Positions 19,068 through 28,539 are shown, numbered from the stretch's first letter. The stretch is 64,000 nucleotides of DNA from Rhizohabitans arisaemae (GCF_025996515.1 NZ_BLRH01000034.1:806001-870000), one strand, 5' to 3'. The notes: generated from the sequence alone by a model not told the origin. Program-made: numbers and translations.

Positions 19068-19820
19068 TCAGCCCGTCTTCCGGGCCTCGATAAGGAGGCG
19101 CTGCGAATAGGCCACAAAGGGGCCGTGGCGTTCCATGAAGTCATGGAGTTCGGCCAGCCGGTCCCGGTAGGCGTCCACGGTGAAACCCGGAACGGTCCAG
19201 AGCACCTTACGGAGGAAGTGGACGACCGCCGCGATGTCGTGGAACTCCATCCGGAGCCCTTCCTGGCGCAGGTCGACCACCTCCAGGCCGGCCGCCTCCG
19301 CCTCGGCCACGGCCGTCATCGGGCTCCGGGATGGGTTGACCGGCTGCGGTCCCATCATGAAATCGGTCAGTTCGCGAACCGAACCGGCGCCCACGGCCTG
19401 GGAGAGATAGGTGCCGCCCGGGCGCAGGACCCGATGGATCTCGTCCCAGCGAGTCGCCACCGGATGCCGGCTGACCACCAGGTCGAAGCGGTCGGCAGCG
19501 AACGGCAGGTCGTCGGTGTCGCCGACTTCGACGACGGTGGCGTTGAACTTGGCGAGGTTGCGGCGGGCGATCTTCAGGTTCGGCGGCCAGGACTCCGTCG
19601 CCGCCAGGAACGGCGGGGCGACCGGGATCGAGGCCAGCACTTCGCCTCCGCCGGTCTGGATGTCGAGGCCGGCCTCGGCCTTCGACATCCGCTCGGCCAG
19701 CAGTTTCGCGTAGCCCCAGGATGGGCGCCGCTCGCTTGCGCGCCCGGCGAACCACGAGAAGTCCCAGCCTTCGGTCGGAACGGCCGAGCCCTCGGCGAGG
19801 AGCTTTTCGAACGTTGACAT
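19068..19820 (-). CDS. Class I SAM-dependent methyltransferase
   Basis: A 250-residue protein. The SAM-binding core is recognisable but atypical: AGLDIQTGGGEVLASIP replaces the usual D/E-x-G-x-G-x-G, followed by ATVVEVGDTDDLPFAADRFD and LVVSRHPVATRWDEIHRVLR with PGGTYL. The C-terminus (ERHGPFVAYSQRLLIEARK) is like that of other small-molecule methyltransferases. The ATG at 19820 has a weak ribosome site. The substrate is unknown. Confidence 0.82.
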   Translation of the reverse strand: MSTFEKLLAEGSAVPTEGWDFSWFAGRASERRPSWGYAKLLAERMSKAEAGLDIQTGGGEVLASIPVAPPFLAATESWPPNLKIARRNLAKFNATVVEVGDTDDLPFAADRFDLVVSRHPVATRWDEIHRVLRPGGTYLSQAVGAGSVRELTDFMMGPQPVNPSRSPMTAVAEAEAAGLEVVDLRQEGLRMEFHDIAAVVHFLRKVLWTVPGFTVDAYRDRLAELHDFMERHGPFVAYSQRLLIEARKTG

Positions 19821-20161
19821 AGGGTGACCATGGCAGATGGTCGTGATATCCGCACCTGGATTAGGTTGTGGGCTCCGGCAGGGCGGCGGATATCGGTACT
19901 CCGGCGACTCCTGGCCAGGCGACAGCGCTTCGACCAGGCAACACCCTCAGCCGAGGACGCCGAGGCACCCCGCGTCGTGACGGGGAAAGGGCCGTCTGCG
20001 GAACGCCCTGCTCTCCGGAGAAGGCCCACCCGGACGGCAGAGCGGACCATTCCAGAGCTGTGAGATCAGGGACTCGACCCCCACCGGCTCCGCCGTTCCG
20101 CTGCCACCCACCTCGGCGGGCAGATGAACGTCTCACGGACCGGGCCTCCGATGAGTGCCGG
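19821..20161. other. Gene-free spacer
   Basis: This 341-base spacer separates the methyltransferase start from the stop of the ECF sigma gene. It must contain the methyltransferase promoter at its left end. I see no frame with codon bias and ribosome site, no repeat, and no clear terminator for the sigma gene. Confidence 0.4.
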
Positions 20162-21418
20162 TCAGGTGGCGGGGTCGGTGGTTTCCCGCAGGCGGCGGAG
20201 GAGGTAGCGGCGCTCGGGGTCGGTGGCGACCTCCTCCAGCGCCCGCCGGTAGGCCTGCGCCGCCTCCGCGCGGCGTCCCAGGCGACGCAGCAGGTCGGCG
20301 CGGGTCGCCGGGAGCAGGTAGTAGCCGGTCAGCGCCCCCGACTCCTCAAGCGCCGTGACCAGTTCCAGGCCTGCGGCCGGGCCTGCCGCCATCCCGACGG
20401 CCACCCCCCGGTTGAGCTCGACCACCGGGGAGGGCACCAGCTCGGCGAGGCGCCCGTACAGTGCGGCGATCTGCCACCAGTCCGTGTCGGCGGCGGTACG
20501 GGCCTCGGCGTGGCAGGCGGCGACGGCCGCCTGCAACTGGTACGGGCCCGGCCGACCGCGGCGCAGCGCCCGGTCCAGCACGGAAAGCCCCTCGTCGATC
20601 TTCGACCGGTCCCAGCCGGTGCGATCCTGGTGCTCCAGGGTCACCAGGTCGCCGACGGCGTCGACCCGGGTTTCGCGCCTGGCGTCGTGCAGCAGGATCA
20701 GCGCGAGCAGCCCCTCGGCCTCCGGCTCGTCCGGCATCAGGCGAACCAGGACACGTGCCAGGTGAAGGGCCTCACCGCACAGGTTCCGCCGGACCAGATC
20801 GGCCCCGGCCGAGGCCGAGTACCCCTCGTTGAACAGCAGATACAGCACGCCCAGCACGGCCCGTACCCGTGCGGGCAGCAGATGCGCCGGCGGAACGCGG
20901 TACGGGATCCCGGCCTGGCGGATCTTCTGCTTGGCCCGAACCAGACGCCGGGACATCGTCGCCTCAGGAACCAGGAAAGCCCGGGCGATCTCGGCGGTGC
21001 TCAGTCCCGCCAGGGTGCGCAGCGTGAGCGCCACCTTCGCCTCCATCGACAGCGCCGGATGGCAGCAGGTGAACATCAGGCGCAGCCGGTCGTCGGGGAT
21101 GCCGCCGACGGCGGTTTCATCGTTCCCGGGGTCGTCCGGGCGTAACGTCATGGCGAGCTCCCGCAGCTTGGCGGCGCCGACGGCTTGGCGCCGCAACCGG
21201 TCGACGGCGCGGTTGCGCGCCGTGGTGGTCAGCCACGCGCCGGGCCGGTTCGGCACGCCGTCGGCGGGCCAGCGTTCCAGCGCCAGCGCGAAGGCGTCCT
21301 GCGTGCACTCCTCGGCGAGGTCCCAGTCGCCGGTCACCCGGATCAGGGTGGCCACGACCCGCCCCCACTCCTCCCGGAACGCCTGGGTGAGTACGGCCTG
21401 GACGTTGCCGACGGTCAC
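20162..21418 (-). CDS. RNA polymerase sigma factor, SigJ-like ECF with DUF6596 extension
   Basis: A 418-residue ECF sigma factor of the YCII-associated group. Sigma region 2 spans EWGRVVATLIRVTGDWDLAE and CTQDAFALALERWP; region 4 includes LSTAEIARAFLVPEATMSRR. The long C-terminal part (residues about 190-418; YLLFNEGYSASAGADLVRRN, LILLHDARRET, and a TPR-like end [17 protein letters not shown]) is the DUF6596 domain. The GTG start overlaps the YCII gene stop as GTGA. Such pairs are common in actinobacteria; the YCII protein may sense or modify the signal. No classical anti-sigma factor is nearby. Confidence 0.92.
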   Translation of the reverse strand: MTVGNVQAVLTQAFREEWGRVVATLIRVTGDWDLAEECTQDAFALALERWPADGVPNRPGAWLTTTARNRAVDRLRRQAVGAAKLRELAMTLRPDDPGNDETAVGGIPDDRLRLMFTCCHPALSMEAKVALTLRTLAGLSTAEIARAFLVPEATMSRRLVRAKQKIRQAGIPYRVPPAHLLPARVRAVLGVLYLLFNEGYSASAGADLVRRNLCGEALHLARVLVRLMPDEPEAEGLLALILLHDARRETRVDAVGDLVTLEHQDRTGWDRSKIDEGLSVLDRALRRGRPGPYQLQAAVAACHAEARTAADTDWWQIAALYGRLAELVPSPVVELNRGVAVGMAAGPAAGLELVTALEESGALTGYYLLPATRADLLRRLGRRAEAAQAYRRALEEVATDPERRYLLRRLRETTDPAT

Positions 21419-21750
21419 TCCCAGATCGGCCGGATCTCGACCGACCACCGCCCGGCGGCCGGATGGGATGAGGCCACCTCGATCGCCTCGTCGAGGTCGG
21501 CGCACTCGATCAGGGCGAATCCGCCGATCTGATCCTTGGTCTCCGCGAACGGCCCGTCTACGATCAACACCTCGTCGTCGCGGACCCGCACGGTGGTGGC
21601 GGTGCCGCTGGGCTGCAGACCGGCTCCCCCGAGGAGAACCCCGCGCCGGGCCATCTCCGCGGCCCATCCGTCGCACCCGGGCAGATCGGCGGAACCCTCC
21701 GATCCGGATGTCTCGGGCTCCTCACCACAGATCAGCAGCATGTATCGCAT
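21415..21750 (-). CDS. YCII-related protein
   Basis: A 111-residue alpha/beta ferredoxin-like protein starting MRYMLLICGEE, with the family motif DGPFAETKDQIGGFALIECA and a C-terminal VEIRPIWE. It is translated just before, and coupled to, the ECF sigma factor with the DUF6596 extension, as in many actinobacterial genomes. YCII proteins have a conserved His/Asp active-site pair in some members, but no enzymatic role is proven for this subgroup. Confidence 0.9.
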   Translation of the reverse strand: MRYMLLICGEEPETSGSEGSADLPGCDGWAAEMARRGVLLGGAGLQPSGTATTVRVRDDEVLIVDGPFAETKDQIGGFALIECADLDEAIEVASSHPAAGRWSVEIRPIWE

Positions 21751-21824
21751 GGCTCTCCTCAGGGAACGGACGGCCGCGCCGGGATCCTCTCACACCCCGG
21801 AAGCCTGACAGGGGGCGTCCGAGA

Positions 21825-22670
21825 TCAGTGGGGTGCGGTGTGCCGGAGGAGGACGTCGACGACGAAATCGTGGATCTGCGGGGGAAACCCATGTCCCAGA
21901 CCTTCCAGCGGCACCAGCTCGGCGCCGGGGATCTCCTTGGCGAGGGCGACCCCGTTTCCGTACGGGAAGAACGGGTCGTCGGTGCCGTGGATCACCAGAG
22001 TCCGCACCGAGATCTCACCCAGCCGCTCCCGCCAGCGCTCCCCCGCGTCGGCGAAGGCGAGGTTGTTCAAGTGGGACTTGATGTCGGCGGTGCGGTCGTA
22101 GTCCTGGACGGCGAGCCGGCGTGCGCGTGCCTCGTCGAACTCGAACCGGCGTCCGGTGAGCAGCCGCTCGATCTCGGTCATGTGGTCGACGATCGAGTCC
22201 CGGTCGGACCAGTCGGGCTCGCCGGCCGTGAAGAAGGCCATCAGCGACCTGTCGTGCTCGGGCAGGTCCGGGTCGGCCGGCCCGGGCGCGGTCGGACGGG
22301 TGGAGATCAGGGTGAGTGAGTCGAGCCGCCGGGGATGATCGAGCGCCAGAAGTTGAGCGGTCCAGCCGCCGGAGGAGGCGCCCACGACGTGCGCCGTGGT
22401 GACACCGAAGGCGTCGAGCACCCCCACGGCGTCGGCGGCCAGGTCGCGCAGGCTGTACCCGGGAACGCCCGGCGGGTAGCCGGTGGACCGTCCGGCGTCG
22501 CGCGGGTCGTAGCGGACGACGAAGCGCCCGCCGTCGGCCAGGCGTTCGCAGAACCCGTCTTCCCAGCTCGTCATCGACCTGCCTGCCAGCAGGATCGCCT
22601 GATCGGCGGGGTCGCCGAAGCTCTGGGCGCCCAGCCGTACCCCGTTGGGGAGGAAGATGTCGCGGGTCAT
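21825..22670 (-). CDS. Alpha/beta hydrolase (haloperoxidase/esterase-like)
   Basis: A 281-residue hydrolase. The nucleophile elbow is GASSGG in HVVGASSGGWTAQLLA. The acid is in LVIHGTDDPFFPYG and the catalytic His in LEGLGHGFP. A lid domain lies at residues about 130-205. The ATG at 22670 follows GAAGGAGA. It resembles the AknC/DnrP-like and TetR-linked alpha/beta hydrolases of actinomycetes; the substrate is unknown. It lies 88 bases from the response regulator gene and probably has its own promoter. Confidence 0.88.
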   Translation of the reverse strand: MTRDIFLPNGVRLGAQSFGDPADQAILLAGRSMTSWEDGFCERLADGGRFVVRYDPRDAGRSTGYPPGVPGYSLRDLAADAVGVLDAFGVTTAHVVGASSGGWTAQLLALDHPRRLDSLTLISTRPTAPGPADPDLPEHDRSLMAFFTAGEPDWSDRDSIVDHMTEIERLLTGRRFEFDEARARRLAVQDYDRTADIKSHLNNLAFADAGERWRERLGEISVRTLVIHGTDDPFFPYGNGVALAKEIPGAELVPLEGLGHGFPPQIHDFVVDVLLRHTAPH

Positions 22671-22758
22671 GGGATTCTCCTTCGGGTCGGATGAAGGTCC
22701 TTCGCAGTGACGACGAACGGGCCGCCGCCAGACCGACAGCTCCGCACAGATTCCTCTC

Positions 22759-23406
22759 CTATCCCTCACCCGCGTCGCGAACCAGGAGGGCGATCTGCAC
22801 GCGGTTGGCCAGCCCGAGTTTGGTCAGCGAACGGCTGACGTGGCTCTTGACCGTGGTCTCGCTCATCGCCAGCTCACGGGCGATCTCGCCGTTGGACAAC
22901 CCGCGGGCCACCGCCCGGACGACATGCCGCTCCCGGTCGGTGAGGACGGCCAGACGTTCCCGCGCGACGCGGATGTCCGATGCCTGCTGGCCGGCGAAGG
23001 CGTCGAGCATTCGCTTGGTCACAGCAGGCGAGAGCATGGCGCTGCCCTCGGCCACCGTACGGACCGCGGCGATCAGGTCGCGGGGCGCCGTGTCCTTGAG
23101 CAGGAACCCCACCGCCTTGGCGCGCAGGGCGCCGTAGACGTACTCGTCCCGGTCGAAGGTGGTGAGCATGACCACTTTCGGCGGGTTCGGCAATCGGTTG
23201 ATCTCCCGGAGCGCGGTCACGCCGTCCATGCGGGGCATGCGCACGTCCATCAGCACCACCTGCGGCCAGTGGCGTGCGACCGCCGCCACCGCCTCCACGC
23301 CGGTCTCCGCCTCGGCGACCACCTCGATGTCGTCGGCCACCTCCAGGATCATGCGCAGCCCCGACCGCACCAGGGCCTCGTCGTCCACGATGAGAACCCG
23401 GATCAC
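22759..23406 (-). CDS. NarL/LuxR-family response regulator
   Basis: A 215-residue response regulator. The receiver domain has the acidic pair D8/D9 in IRVLIVDDEALVRSGL, the phosphorylation site D54 in VLMDVRMPRMDG, and K104 in LLKDTAP. The LuxR-type helix-turn-helix is at about 150-205 (LTDRERHVVRAVARGLSNGE, SETTVKSHVSRSLTKLGL). The GTG start overlaps the kinase stop as GTGA, so kinase and regulator form one two-component system. Targets are not known, but the upstream membrane protein gene is in the same operon. Confidence 0.95.
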   Translation of the reverse strand: MIRVLIVDDEALVRSGLRMILEVADDIEVVAEAETGVEAVAAVARHWPQVVLMDVRMPRMDGVTALREINRLPNPPKVVMLTTFDRDEYVYGALRAKAVGFLLKDTAPRDLIAAVRTVAEGSAMLSPAVTKRMLDAFAGQQASDIRVARERLAVLTDRERHVVRAVARGLSNGEIARELAMSETTVKSHVSRSLTKLGLANRVQIALLVRDAGEG

Positions 23407-24563
23407 GTCGGCAGCCTCGCCGACACGAGGAACCCGCCGTCCGGCTCCGGCCGGGCCTCGAACGCACCGCCGAGCAGCTCGACGCGCTCGCGCAGCCCGA
23501 CCAGGCCGAGACCGCTGCCGGGAACGGCCTGAGCCGGGTTCTGCGGTGCGGCGTTCCGCACGGTCACCTCCAGTGCGGCGGGGAGGTGGCGCAGCGTCAC
23601 CCGCGTCACGGCCAGGCCAGCGTGCTTGTGGATGTTGGTGAGGGCCTCCTGGACGACCCGGTAGGCGGTGTGCTGCATCATGACGGGCAACGCGTCGGCT
23701 TCGCCCTCCTCGCACAGTTTCACCGGCACACCCACCGAGCGGGACTGCTCAAGCAGCCAGTCGAGGTCGGCGAGGGTCGGCTGCGGGCGGAAGTCCCCCG
23801 TGTCCCCTTTGTCGAGGACGCCGAGCACCGCTCTGAGCTGGGCTAGAGCCTCCTGTCCCGTCGTACGGATAAGCTCGGCCTCCGCCACGGTCCGCTCATC
23901 GGCGGCGTTGACCTCCAAGGCCCCCGCCCGCAGAACCATCAGTGAGACCCGGTGGGCCACCACGTCGTGCATGTCCCGCGCGATGCGGGCCCGCTCCTCC
24001 GCACGGGCCTGCTCGGTGCGGGCCGCCTGCTCCCGCTCCAGCCGTTCGGCGCGCTCGCGCAACCCCGCCACGACCTGCCGGCGCGCCCCCATCCACAGCC
24101 CGAGCAGCAGCGGAAGCCAGACGAACACCGGTATCCCACCCAGGGTGGAGGCGATGTCGACGCCGGGGCGCGGCACCACGACGACCAGGCTCACCAGCGC
24201 GGTGTAGGCCAGGAGCACGGGTGGCCGGCGAAGCGCGGTCGCCGCGACGTAGGAGGCCGTGAACAGCAGCATCCCCGGCCACCGCAGCAGCGAGTCCACC
24301 ACCGCCAGGAGCAGCAGCGGCCACGGACGGGCCGACGCCGTCCGGGCCATGGCCGCGGCCGACACCGCGACCAGGCCGACGAAGAACCGCTCCGGGACCG
24401 AGGCGAGCCACGGCAGCGGCAGCCCGTACGGACCCGCGCCGAGCGGCTCCGCCGGGAAGAACGCTCCGAGGCATGCGAAGGCAGGAAGCAGCCACGGCAC
24501 CAGCCGATCACCAAGCGTCCGCGTCCACGCCACGACGTTCTCCACCCACCCCAGCGTAAACAT
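23403..24563 (-). CDS. Sensor histidine kinase (HisKA_3, NarL-type)
   Basis: A 386-residue membrane kinase. The N-terminal 160 residues contain about five hydrophobic segments without a large extracellular domain. A coiled segment (GLRERAERLEREQAARTEQA) links to the HisKA_3 dimerisation domain, with phospho-acceptor H199 in RDMHDVVAHR. The ATP-binding domain ends GSGLGLVGLRERVELLGGAF. The ATG at 24563 lacks a clear ribosome site, but the gene follows the upstream membrane protein gene by nine bases and can be served by coupling. Such intramembrane-sensing kinases often respond to cell-envelope stress. Confidence 0.93.
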   Translation of the reverse strand: MFTLGWVENVVAWTRTLGDRLVPWLLPAFACLGAFFPAEPLGAGPYGLPLPWLASVPERFFVGLVAVSAAAMARTASARPWPLLLLAVVDSLLRWPGMLLFTASYVAATALRRPPVLLAYTALVSLVVVVPRPGVDIASTLGGIPVFVWLPLLLGLWMGARRQVVAGLRERAERLEREQAARTEQARAEERARIARDMHDVVAHRVSLMVLRAGALEVNAADERTVAEAELIRTTGQEALAQLRAVLGVLDKGDTGDFRPQPTLADLDWLLEQSRSVGVPVKLCEEGEADALPVMMQHTAYRVVQEALTNIHKHAGLAVTRVTLRHLPAALEVTVRNAAPQNPAQAVPGSGLGLVGLRERVELLGGAFEARPEPDGGFLVSARLPT

Positions 24564-24572
24564 CCGTACGTG

Positions 24573-25385
24573 CTACCAGCTTAGCGGCTTCAGCGGCCTG
24601 CGGTCGGTGTCCGGGAGCCTCGCCGGACGGGACTCGGGCACGGCGTCGCGGAGCAGCTTGACACCGAGCGGCACCAGTACCAGGCACAGGAGGCCGGATG
24701 AGACGACCCCGTCGAGAGTGCTCTCCTTGAGCACACCGGTCCACAGCGTTCCCGACCACAGGAACAGCACCAGACGCCCGGTGCCGAACACGCCTGCGCG
24801 GAAGGCCGCGACACCCAGGGCCAGCGCTCCGATGTACAGGCCGAAGGCGACCGAGATCGGCACCCGCCACGGGCCGTAGGAGATCTCCACGTACAGATCC
24901 ATCACGACTCCGGTCGCCTGTGCCAGGCCCAGCCGGTCGACCAGTTGGAAAGCGGTGTGGTCCACGCCCGCCCAATACAGGCGGGAGAACAGGCCCGCAA
25001 CGATCAGCGCTCCGCCCACGAGGGCAAGCCGTGGTGATCGGGCGGCGACGACGCGGGTCAGCGTGACCACCGCGAGGCACATGAGGACGGCGCCGGCGGC
25101 GAAACACGCGTAGCCCGCCGTGACCAGGCCGGGATTCTGTGCGTACGCGGCCAGCTGACCCGGGGCCGCGAAAGGCTGCCGGTCGAACCACTCCGTCTGG
25201 GCAGGGGTGAAGCCCGCCGTCTCAAGCGCCAGGTACCGCAGAAGCAGTCCCGCGAACCAGACGACCGGCGCCAGGACCAGGGCCGCTCCCCCGATGAACC
25301 GGCCGGGGAACCAGGCGTTGCGGTGAACCCACTCGGGCGTCTTCCATCGGCCGCCTCTTCCGGCGGCCGTATTCATTCGCGACAT
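24573..25385 (-). CDS. Multi-pass membrane protein in two-component operon
   Basis: A protein of 270 residues with about seven hydrophobic segments, including FIGGAALVLAPVVWFAGLLL, ACFAAGAVLMCLAVVTLTRV and SSGLLCLVLVPLGVKLL. No family is recognised. It is the first gene of an operon with the sensor kinase (nine bases downstream) and response regulator, so it may be an accessory sensor or the target of the system. The ATG at 25385 was chosen because AGGGTG lies six bases before it; a GTG nine bases upstream is possible. Confidence 0.72.
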   Translation of the reverse strand: MSRMNTAAGRGGRWKTPEWVHRNAWFPGRFIGGAALVLAPVVWFAGLLLRYLALETAGFTPAQTEWFDRQPFAAPGQLAAYAQNPGLVTAGYACFAAGAVLMCLAVVTLTRVVAARSPRLALVGGALIVAGLFSRLYWAGVDHTAFQLVDRLGLAQATGVVMDLYVEISYGPWRVPISVAFGLYIGALALGVAAFRAGVFGTGRLVLFLWSGTLWTGVLKESTLDGVVSSGLLCLVLVPLGVKLLRDAVPESRPARLPDTDRRPLKPLSW

Positions 25386-25612
25386 GACCCACACCCTGGA
25401 TCACGCTCACCGCGCCCACATCCTTCGATTGTCGCGGCGGACGTCTCTTTAGTAGGAGTGCGCGCCGCCGATGTCGCGCGGCAATCCGACCGGGGCCCCG
25501 GATCGGGAGGTCCGGAATCGGCTTTTCGGAGTTAGGTTCGATCTTGTGCGGTTGATCTCGGACTGATCATCCTCATCGGACGGACGACGACAGGCTGCGG
25601 AGGAGTACGGAC

Positions 25613-26281
25613 ATGAGCGCACATTACGGTTCCGGGCCCGGTGAGATCACGCCGGACGGCTGCGCCGTCGAGTTCTACGACCTGCTGCCGGTGATGGGTG
25701 AGCCGGAAATCGTGCACGGCGCCGTGCCCGCGGGCGCGTCGATCCTGGAGCTCGGCTGCGGCACCGGGCGGATTCTGCGGCCCCTCGCCGAGTACGGGCA
25801 TCCCGTCCTGGGCGTCGACGAGTCGCCCGCCATGCTCGCGCGCCTCTCAGACCTGCCGACCGTGTGCGCTCAGATCGAGTCGCTGGAGCTGGACCGCGTC
25901 TTCGATGTCGTCCTCCTCGCCAGCACCTTGATCAATGCCGACCCTGAGCAGCGGCGCGCTTTCCTCGGCACCTGCCGTCGGCATGTCGCACCCGGCGGGG
26001 TCGTCGTCGTCCAGCAGACCGACCCGAACTGGTTCGGCACCGTCGAGCCGGGCGAACACCTCCACGACGGCATCCGGCGAGTGATCAGGCAGGTCCGCCG
26101 GGCGGGACGGCGCGTCGACGTCGTGGTCGACTACCACGTCGGCGACCGCACCTGGACCCACGCCTTCGACCGCCACCCCATCGACCAGGACGAACTCATG
26201 GCGGACCTGGCCTCCGCCGGCCTGCGCTTCGACCGCCTGCTCACCGACGACCACACCTGGTTCACCACCCGCCGCGCGTAG
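25613..26281 (+). CDS. Class I SAM-dependent methyltransferase
   Basis: A 222-residue methyltransferase. SAM-binding motif I is ILELGCGTGRILRPLAEYGH, followed by VLGVDESPAMLARL and FDVVLLASTLINAD. Motif IV/post region has HVAPGGVVVVQQTDPNWF. The ATG at 25613 follows GGAGGAG. It stands alone, divergent from the membrane protein/two-component operon. The substrate is not apparent. Confidence 0.9.
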   Translation: MSAHYGSGPGEITPDGCAVEFYDLLPVMGEPEIVHGAVPAGASILELGCGTGRILRPLAEYGHPVLGVDESPAMLARLSDLPTVCAQIESLELDRVFDVVLLASTLINADPEQRRAFLGTCRRHVAPGGVVVVQQTDPNWFGTVEPGEHLHDGIRRVIRQVRRAGRRVDVVVDYHVGDRTWTHAFDRHPIDQDELMADLASAGLRFDRLLTDDHTWFTTRRA

Positions 26282-26580
26282 CCCCAATCGGAGTGCCACC
26301 CCGGAGAGTTCACCTTTCCCCGTCACATGGAGGCGTCGAGCGCAGGCTTTGAGCTCCAGCCGCCCTGAACACCTGGTCATGTCCCAGTACGACCGAAGCG
26401 GCGACTTCAGGACGGTCCGCCACGGCGTGCGCCGCGTCCGCCGCACCCTCATCGGAACACGACACCGGCCCAGGAGCCGAACCCCCGCAAGGGGCACCCG
26501 TGCCCGGCCGGTTGTCCGGGTGATCGTTGCGGTGTGCGCGTCCTGAGTGGCGCGGACAGCTCAATGATCACCCTGGCCTC

Positions 26581-26853
26581 TTACGGCCGTGTCCGGCCTT
26601 CGTCCGAGGTGGTGGCCAGTCCATGGCGGTAGGCGTAGCTGATCGCGCCGCTCCTGCTCTGAACTCCGATCTTGGCGAAAGCATGGTTGATGTGTGTTTT
26701 GACCGTCGACTCGCCGATGAACAGCGACGTGGCGATCTGCGCGTTGTTCAGGCCGTGCGCGAGCAGCTGCAGGATCTCGATCTCACGCGGGGTGAGTCTG
26801 TCCGGATTGCTCCAGCGGTCCGCCGGGGTGGGCGGCGAGTCCGGCCGTCGCAT
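26581..26853 (-). CDS. LuxR-type DNA-binding protein lacking a receiver domain
   Basis: About 90 residues: a short N-terminus followed by a complete LuxR helix-turn-helix (LTPREIEILQLLAHGLNNAQ, then IATSLFIGESTVKTHINHAF) and a tail AISYAYRHGLATTSDEGRTRP. This is the C-terminal quarter of a NarL-type response regulator, with no receiver encoded upstream in any frame. The ATG at 26853 has only a weak ribosome site (GGTGGCGG). It is divergent from the MFS exporter. It is either a stand-alone regulator (such proteins exist) or the remnant of a truncated one. Confidence 0.6.
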   Translation of the reverse strand: MRRPDSPPTPADRWSNPDRLTPREIEILQLLAHGLNNAQIATSLFIGESTVKTHINHAFAKIGVQSRSGAISYAYRHGLATTSDEGRTRP

Positions 26854-26911
26854 GGCCGCCACCGGCCACCGGGAGACGGCCGCGTCGAAACCGAACGACG
26901 AAAGGAACCCG

Positions 26912-26953
26912 ATGGCGGAGCTGTCGGTCTTGGGATGGTCCGTTCGTCGGTAG
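26912..26953 (+). CDS. Possible 13-residue leader ORF upstream of MFS gene
   Basis: ATG at 26912, six bases after GAAAGGA, opens a 13-codon frame encoding MAELSVLGWSVRR and a TAG stop, 44 bases before the MFS start. Ribosome site and position fit a leader peptide, but there is no obvious attenuator hairpin and no codon repeat, so chance is quite possible. Confidence 0.25.
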   Translation: MAELSVLGWSVRR

Positions 26954-26997
26954 GGCGACCACACCACTTGTGCGAACAACCCGGAAGGGATCGCCCC

Positions 26998-28539
26998 ATG
27001 GACACGCGTACGCAAGGATCGGCCGCGCCCCGCGCCGGGCGCAGAGAATGGCTCGGGCTGGCCGTGCTCGCCTTGCCCACCATGCTGCTGTCGGTCGACC
27101 TGAGTGTGCTGTATCTCGCGCTGCCGAGCCTCGCCGCCGATCTGGGGGCGGGAAGCACCCAGCAGCTGTGGATCATCGATGTCTACGGCTTCCTGGTCGC
27201 CGGGTTCCTGATCACGATGGGCACCCTCGGCGATCGGATCGGGCGGAGAAAGCTGCTCTTGATCGGCGCGGTCGCCTTCGGAGCCGCGTCCGTGCTCGCC
27301 GCCTACTCCACCGACGCCGAGACGCTGATCGCGGCCAGGGCGGTACTCGGCCTCGCCGGGGCCACCGTGGCGCCGTCGACCCTGTCGCTGATCCGCACGA
27401 TGTTCGCCGACCCCGGGCAGCGGGCGGTCGCCGTCTCGGTATGGAGCAGCTGCTTCATGGGTGGCGCGATCTTCGGCCCGATCGTCGGCGGTGTGATGCT
27501 GGCGCGATTCTGGTGGGGATCGGTGTTCCTCCTGGCGGTCCCGATCATGCTTCTGCTGCTGGTCACCGCGCCTGTTCTGCTGCCCGAGCACCGCAATCCC
27601 GAGGCCGGGCGGCTCGACCTGATCAGTGTCGGCATGTCCCTCGCGGGGATCCTGCCGGTGATCTACGGCATCACCGAACTGGCCAGGGCCGGCTGGCGGC
27701 CGTTCCCCGCCGCGGCCCTCGCGGTCGGCTCGATCTTCATTGCCGGCTTCGTGATCCGGCAGCGCAAGCTGGCCGACCCGTTGCTTGATCTACGCCTGTT
27801 CGAGATCCGCACCTACCGCAGCGCCTTCGCGCTGAGCCTGCTCGGCGGGGCCGTCCAAGGGGGAAGCCTCCTGCTGATCAATCTGTATCTGCAGACGGTC
27901 CTCGGGATGTCCACCCAGGAGGCCGGGCTCTGGCTGGTGCCGACAGCCCTCGCCATGGTCTGTACCATCATGCTCGGTTCCGGCCTGGCGCAAAGGATCC
28001 GACCCGGGTTCCTCATCGCGGTCGGCATGCTGCTCGCCGCCTGCGGCTACGCCCTGCTCACACAGGTCCCGGTGACCGACGGCCTCACCCTACTGCTGAC
28101 CGGCTTCGGTATCGCGATGGCGGGTATGGGGCCGGGGGTGGCCCTCGGCTACGACATGATCATCGGTTCGGCACCGCCGGAGAAGGCCGGTTCGGCTGCG
28201 GCGATGGTCGAGACCGGCGGACAGTTCGGTGTCGCGCTCGGCGTCGCCGTCCTCGGCAGCCTCGGCGGCTGGGTCTACCGCAGTCAGGTGAAGGTCCCCG
28301 CCGCCGTCCCCGCCGAGGCCGCGCACACCGCCCAGGAGAGCGTCGTCGGCGCGGCGAGTGTCGCGCCGGGGCTACCGGGACCGGTGGGAACCGAGCTCTT
28401 GGCCTCCGCACGAGACGCCTTCACCGCGGGACTGAACACCACCGCGATCTCCGGGGCGATCCTGTTCCTCGCTCTTGCCGCCCTGGCCGCCCACTCCCTG
28501 CGGCATGTACCTCCCACCGGAGCACCGGCTCAACGCTGA
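26998..28539 (+). CDS. MFS multidrug exporter, DHA2 (14-TM) family
   Basis: A 513-residue permease of the EmrB/QacA type. Motif A between helices 2 and 3 reads GTLGDRIGRRKLLLIG. Motif C in helix 5 is seen as GGAIFGPIVGGV. About 14 hydrophobic spans are visible, with a long extracellular loop before the last (QSQVKVPAAVPAEAAHTAQE region). It would export hydrophobic drugs by proton antiport. The ATG at 26998 follows GAAGGGA. A TetR gene converges on it from the right, and a LuxR-type gene diverges on the left, so either may control it. Confidence 0.93.
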   Translation: MDTRTQGSAAPRAGRREWLGLAVLALPTMLLSVDLSVLYLALPSLAADLGAGSTQQLWIIDVYGFLVAGFLITMGTLGDRIGRRKLLLIGAVAFGAASVLAAYSTDAETLIAARAVLGLAGATVAPSTLSLIRTMFADPGQRAVAVSVWSSCFMGGAIFGPIVGGVMLARFWWGSVFLLAVPIMLLLLVTAPVLLPEHRNPEAGRLDLISVGMSLAGILPVIYGITELARAGWRPFPAAALAVGSIFIAGFVIRQRKLADPLLDLRLFEIRTYRSAFALSLLGGAVQGGSLLLINLYLQTVLGMSTQEAGLWLVPTALAMVCTIMLGSGLAQRIRPGFLIAVGMLLAACGYALLTQVPVTDGLTLLLTGFGIAMAGMGPGVALGYDMIIGSAPPEKAGSAAAMVETGGQFGVALGVAVLGSLGGWVYRSQVKVPAAVPAEAAHTAQESVVGAASVAPGLPGPVGTELLASARDAFTAGLNTTAISGAILFLALAALAAHSLRHVPPTGAPAQR

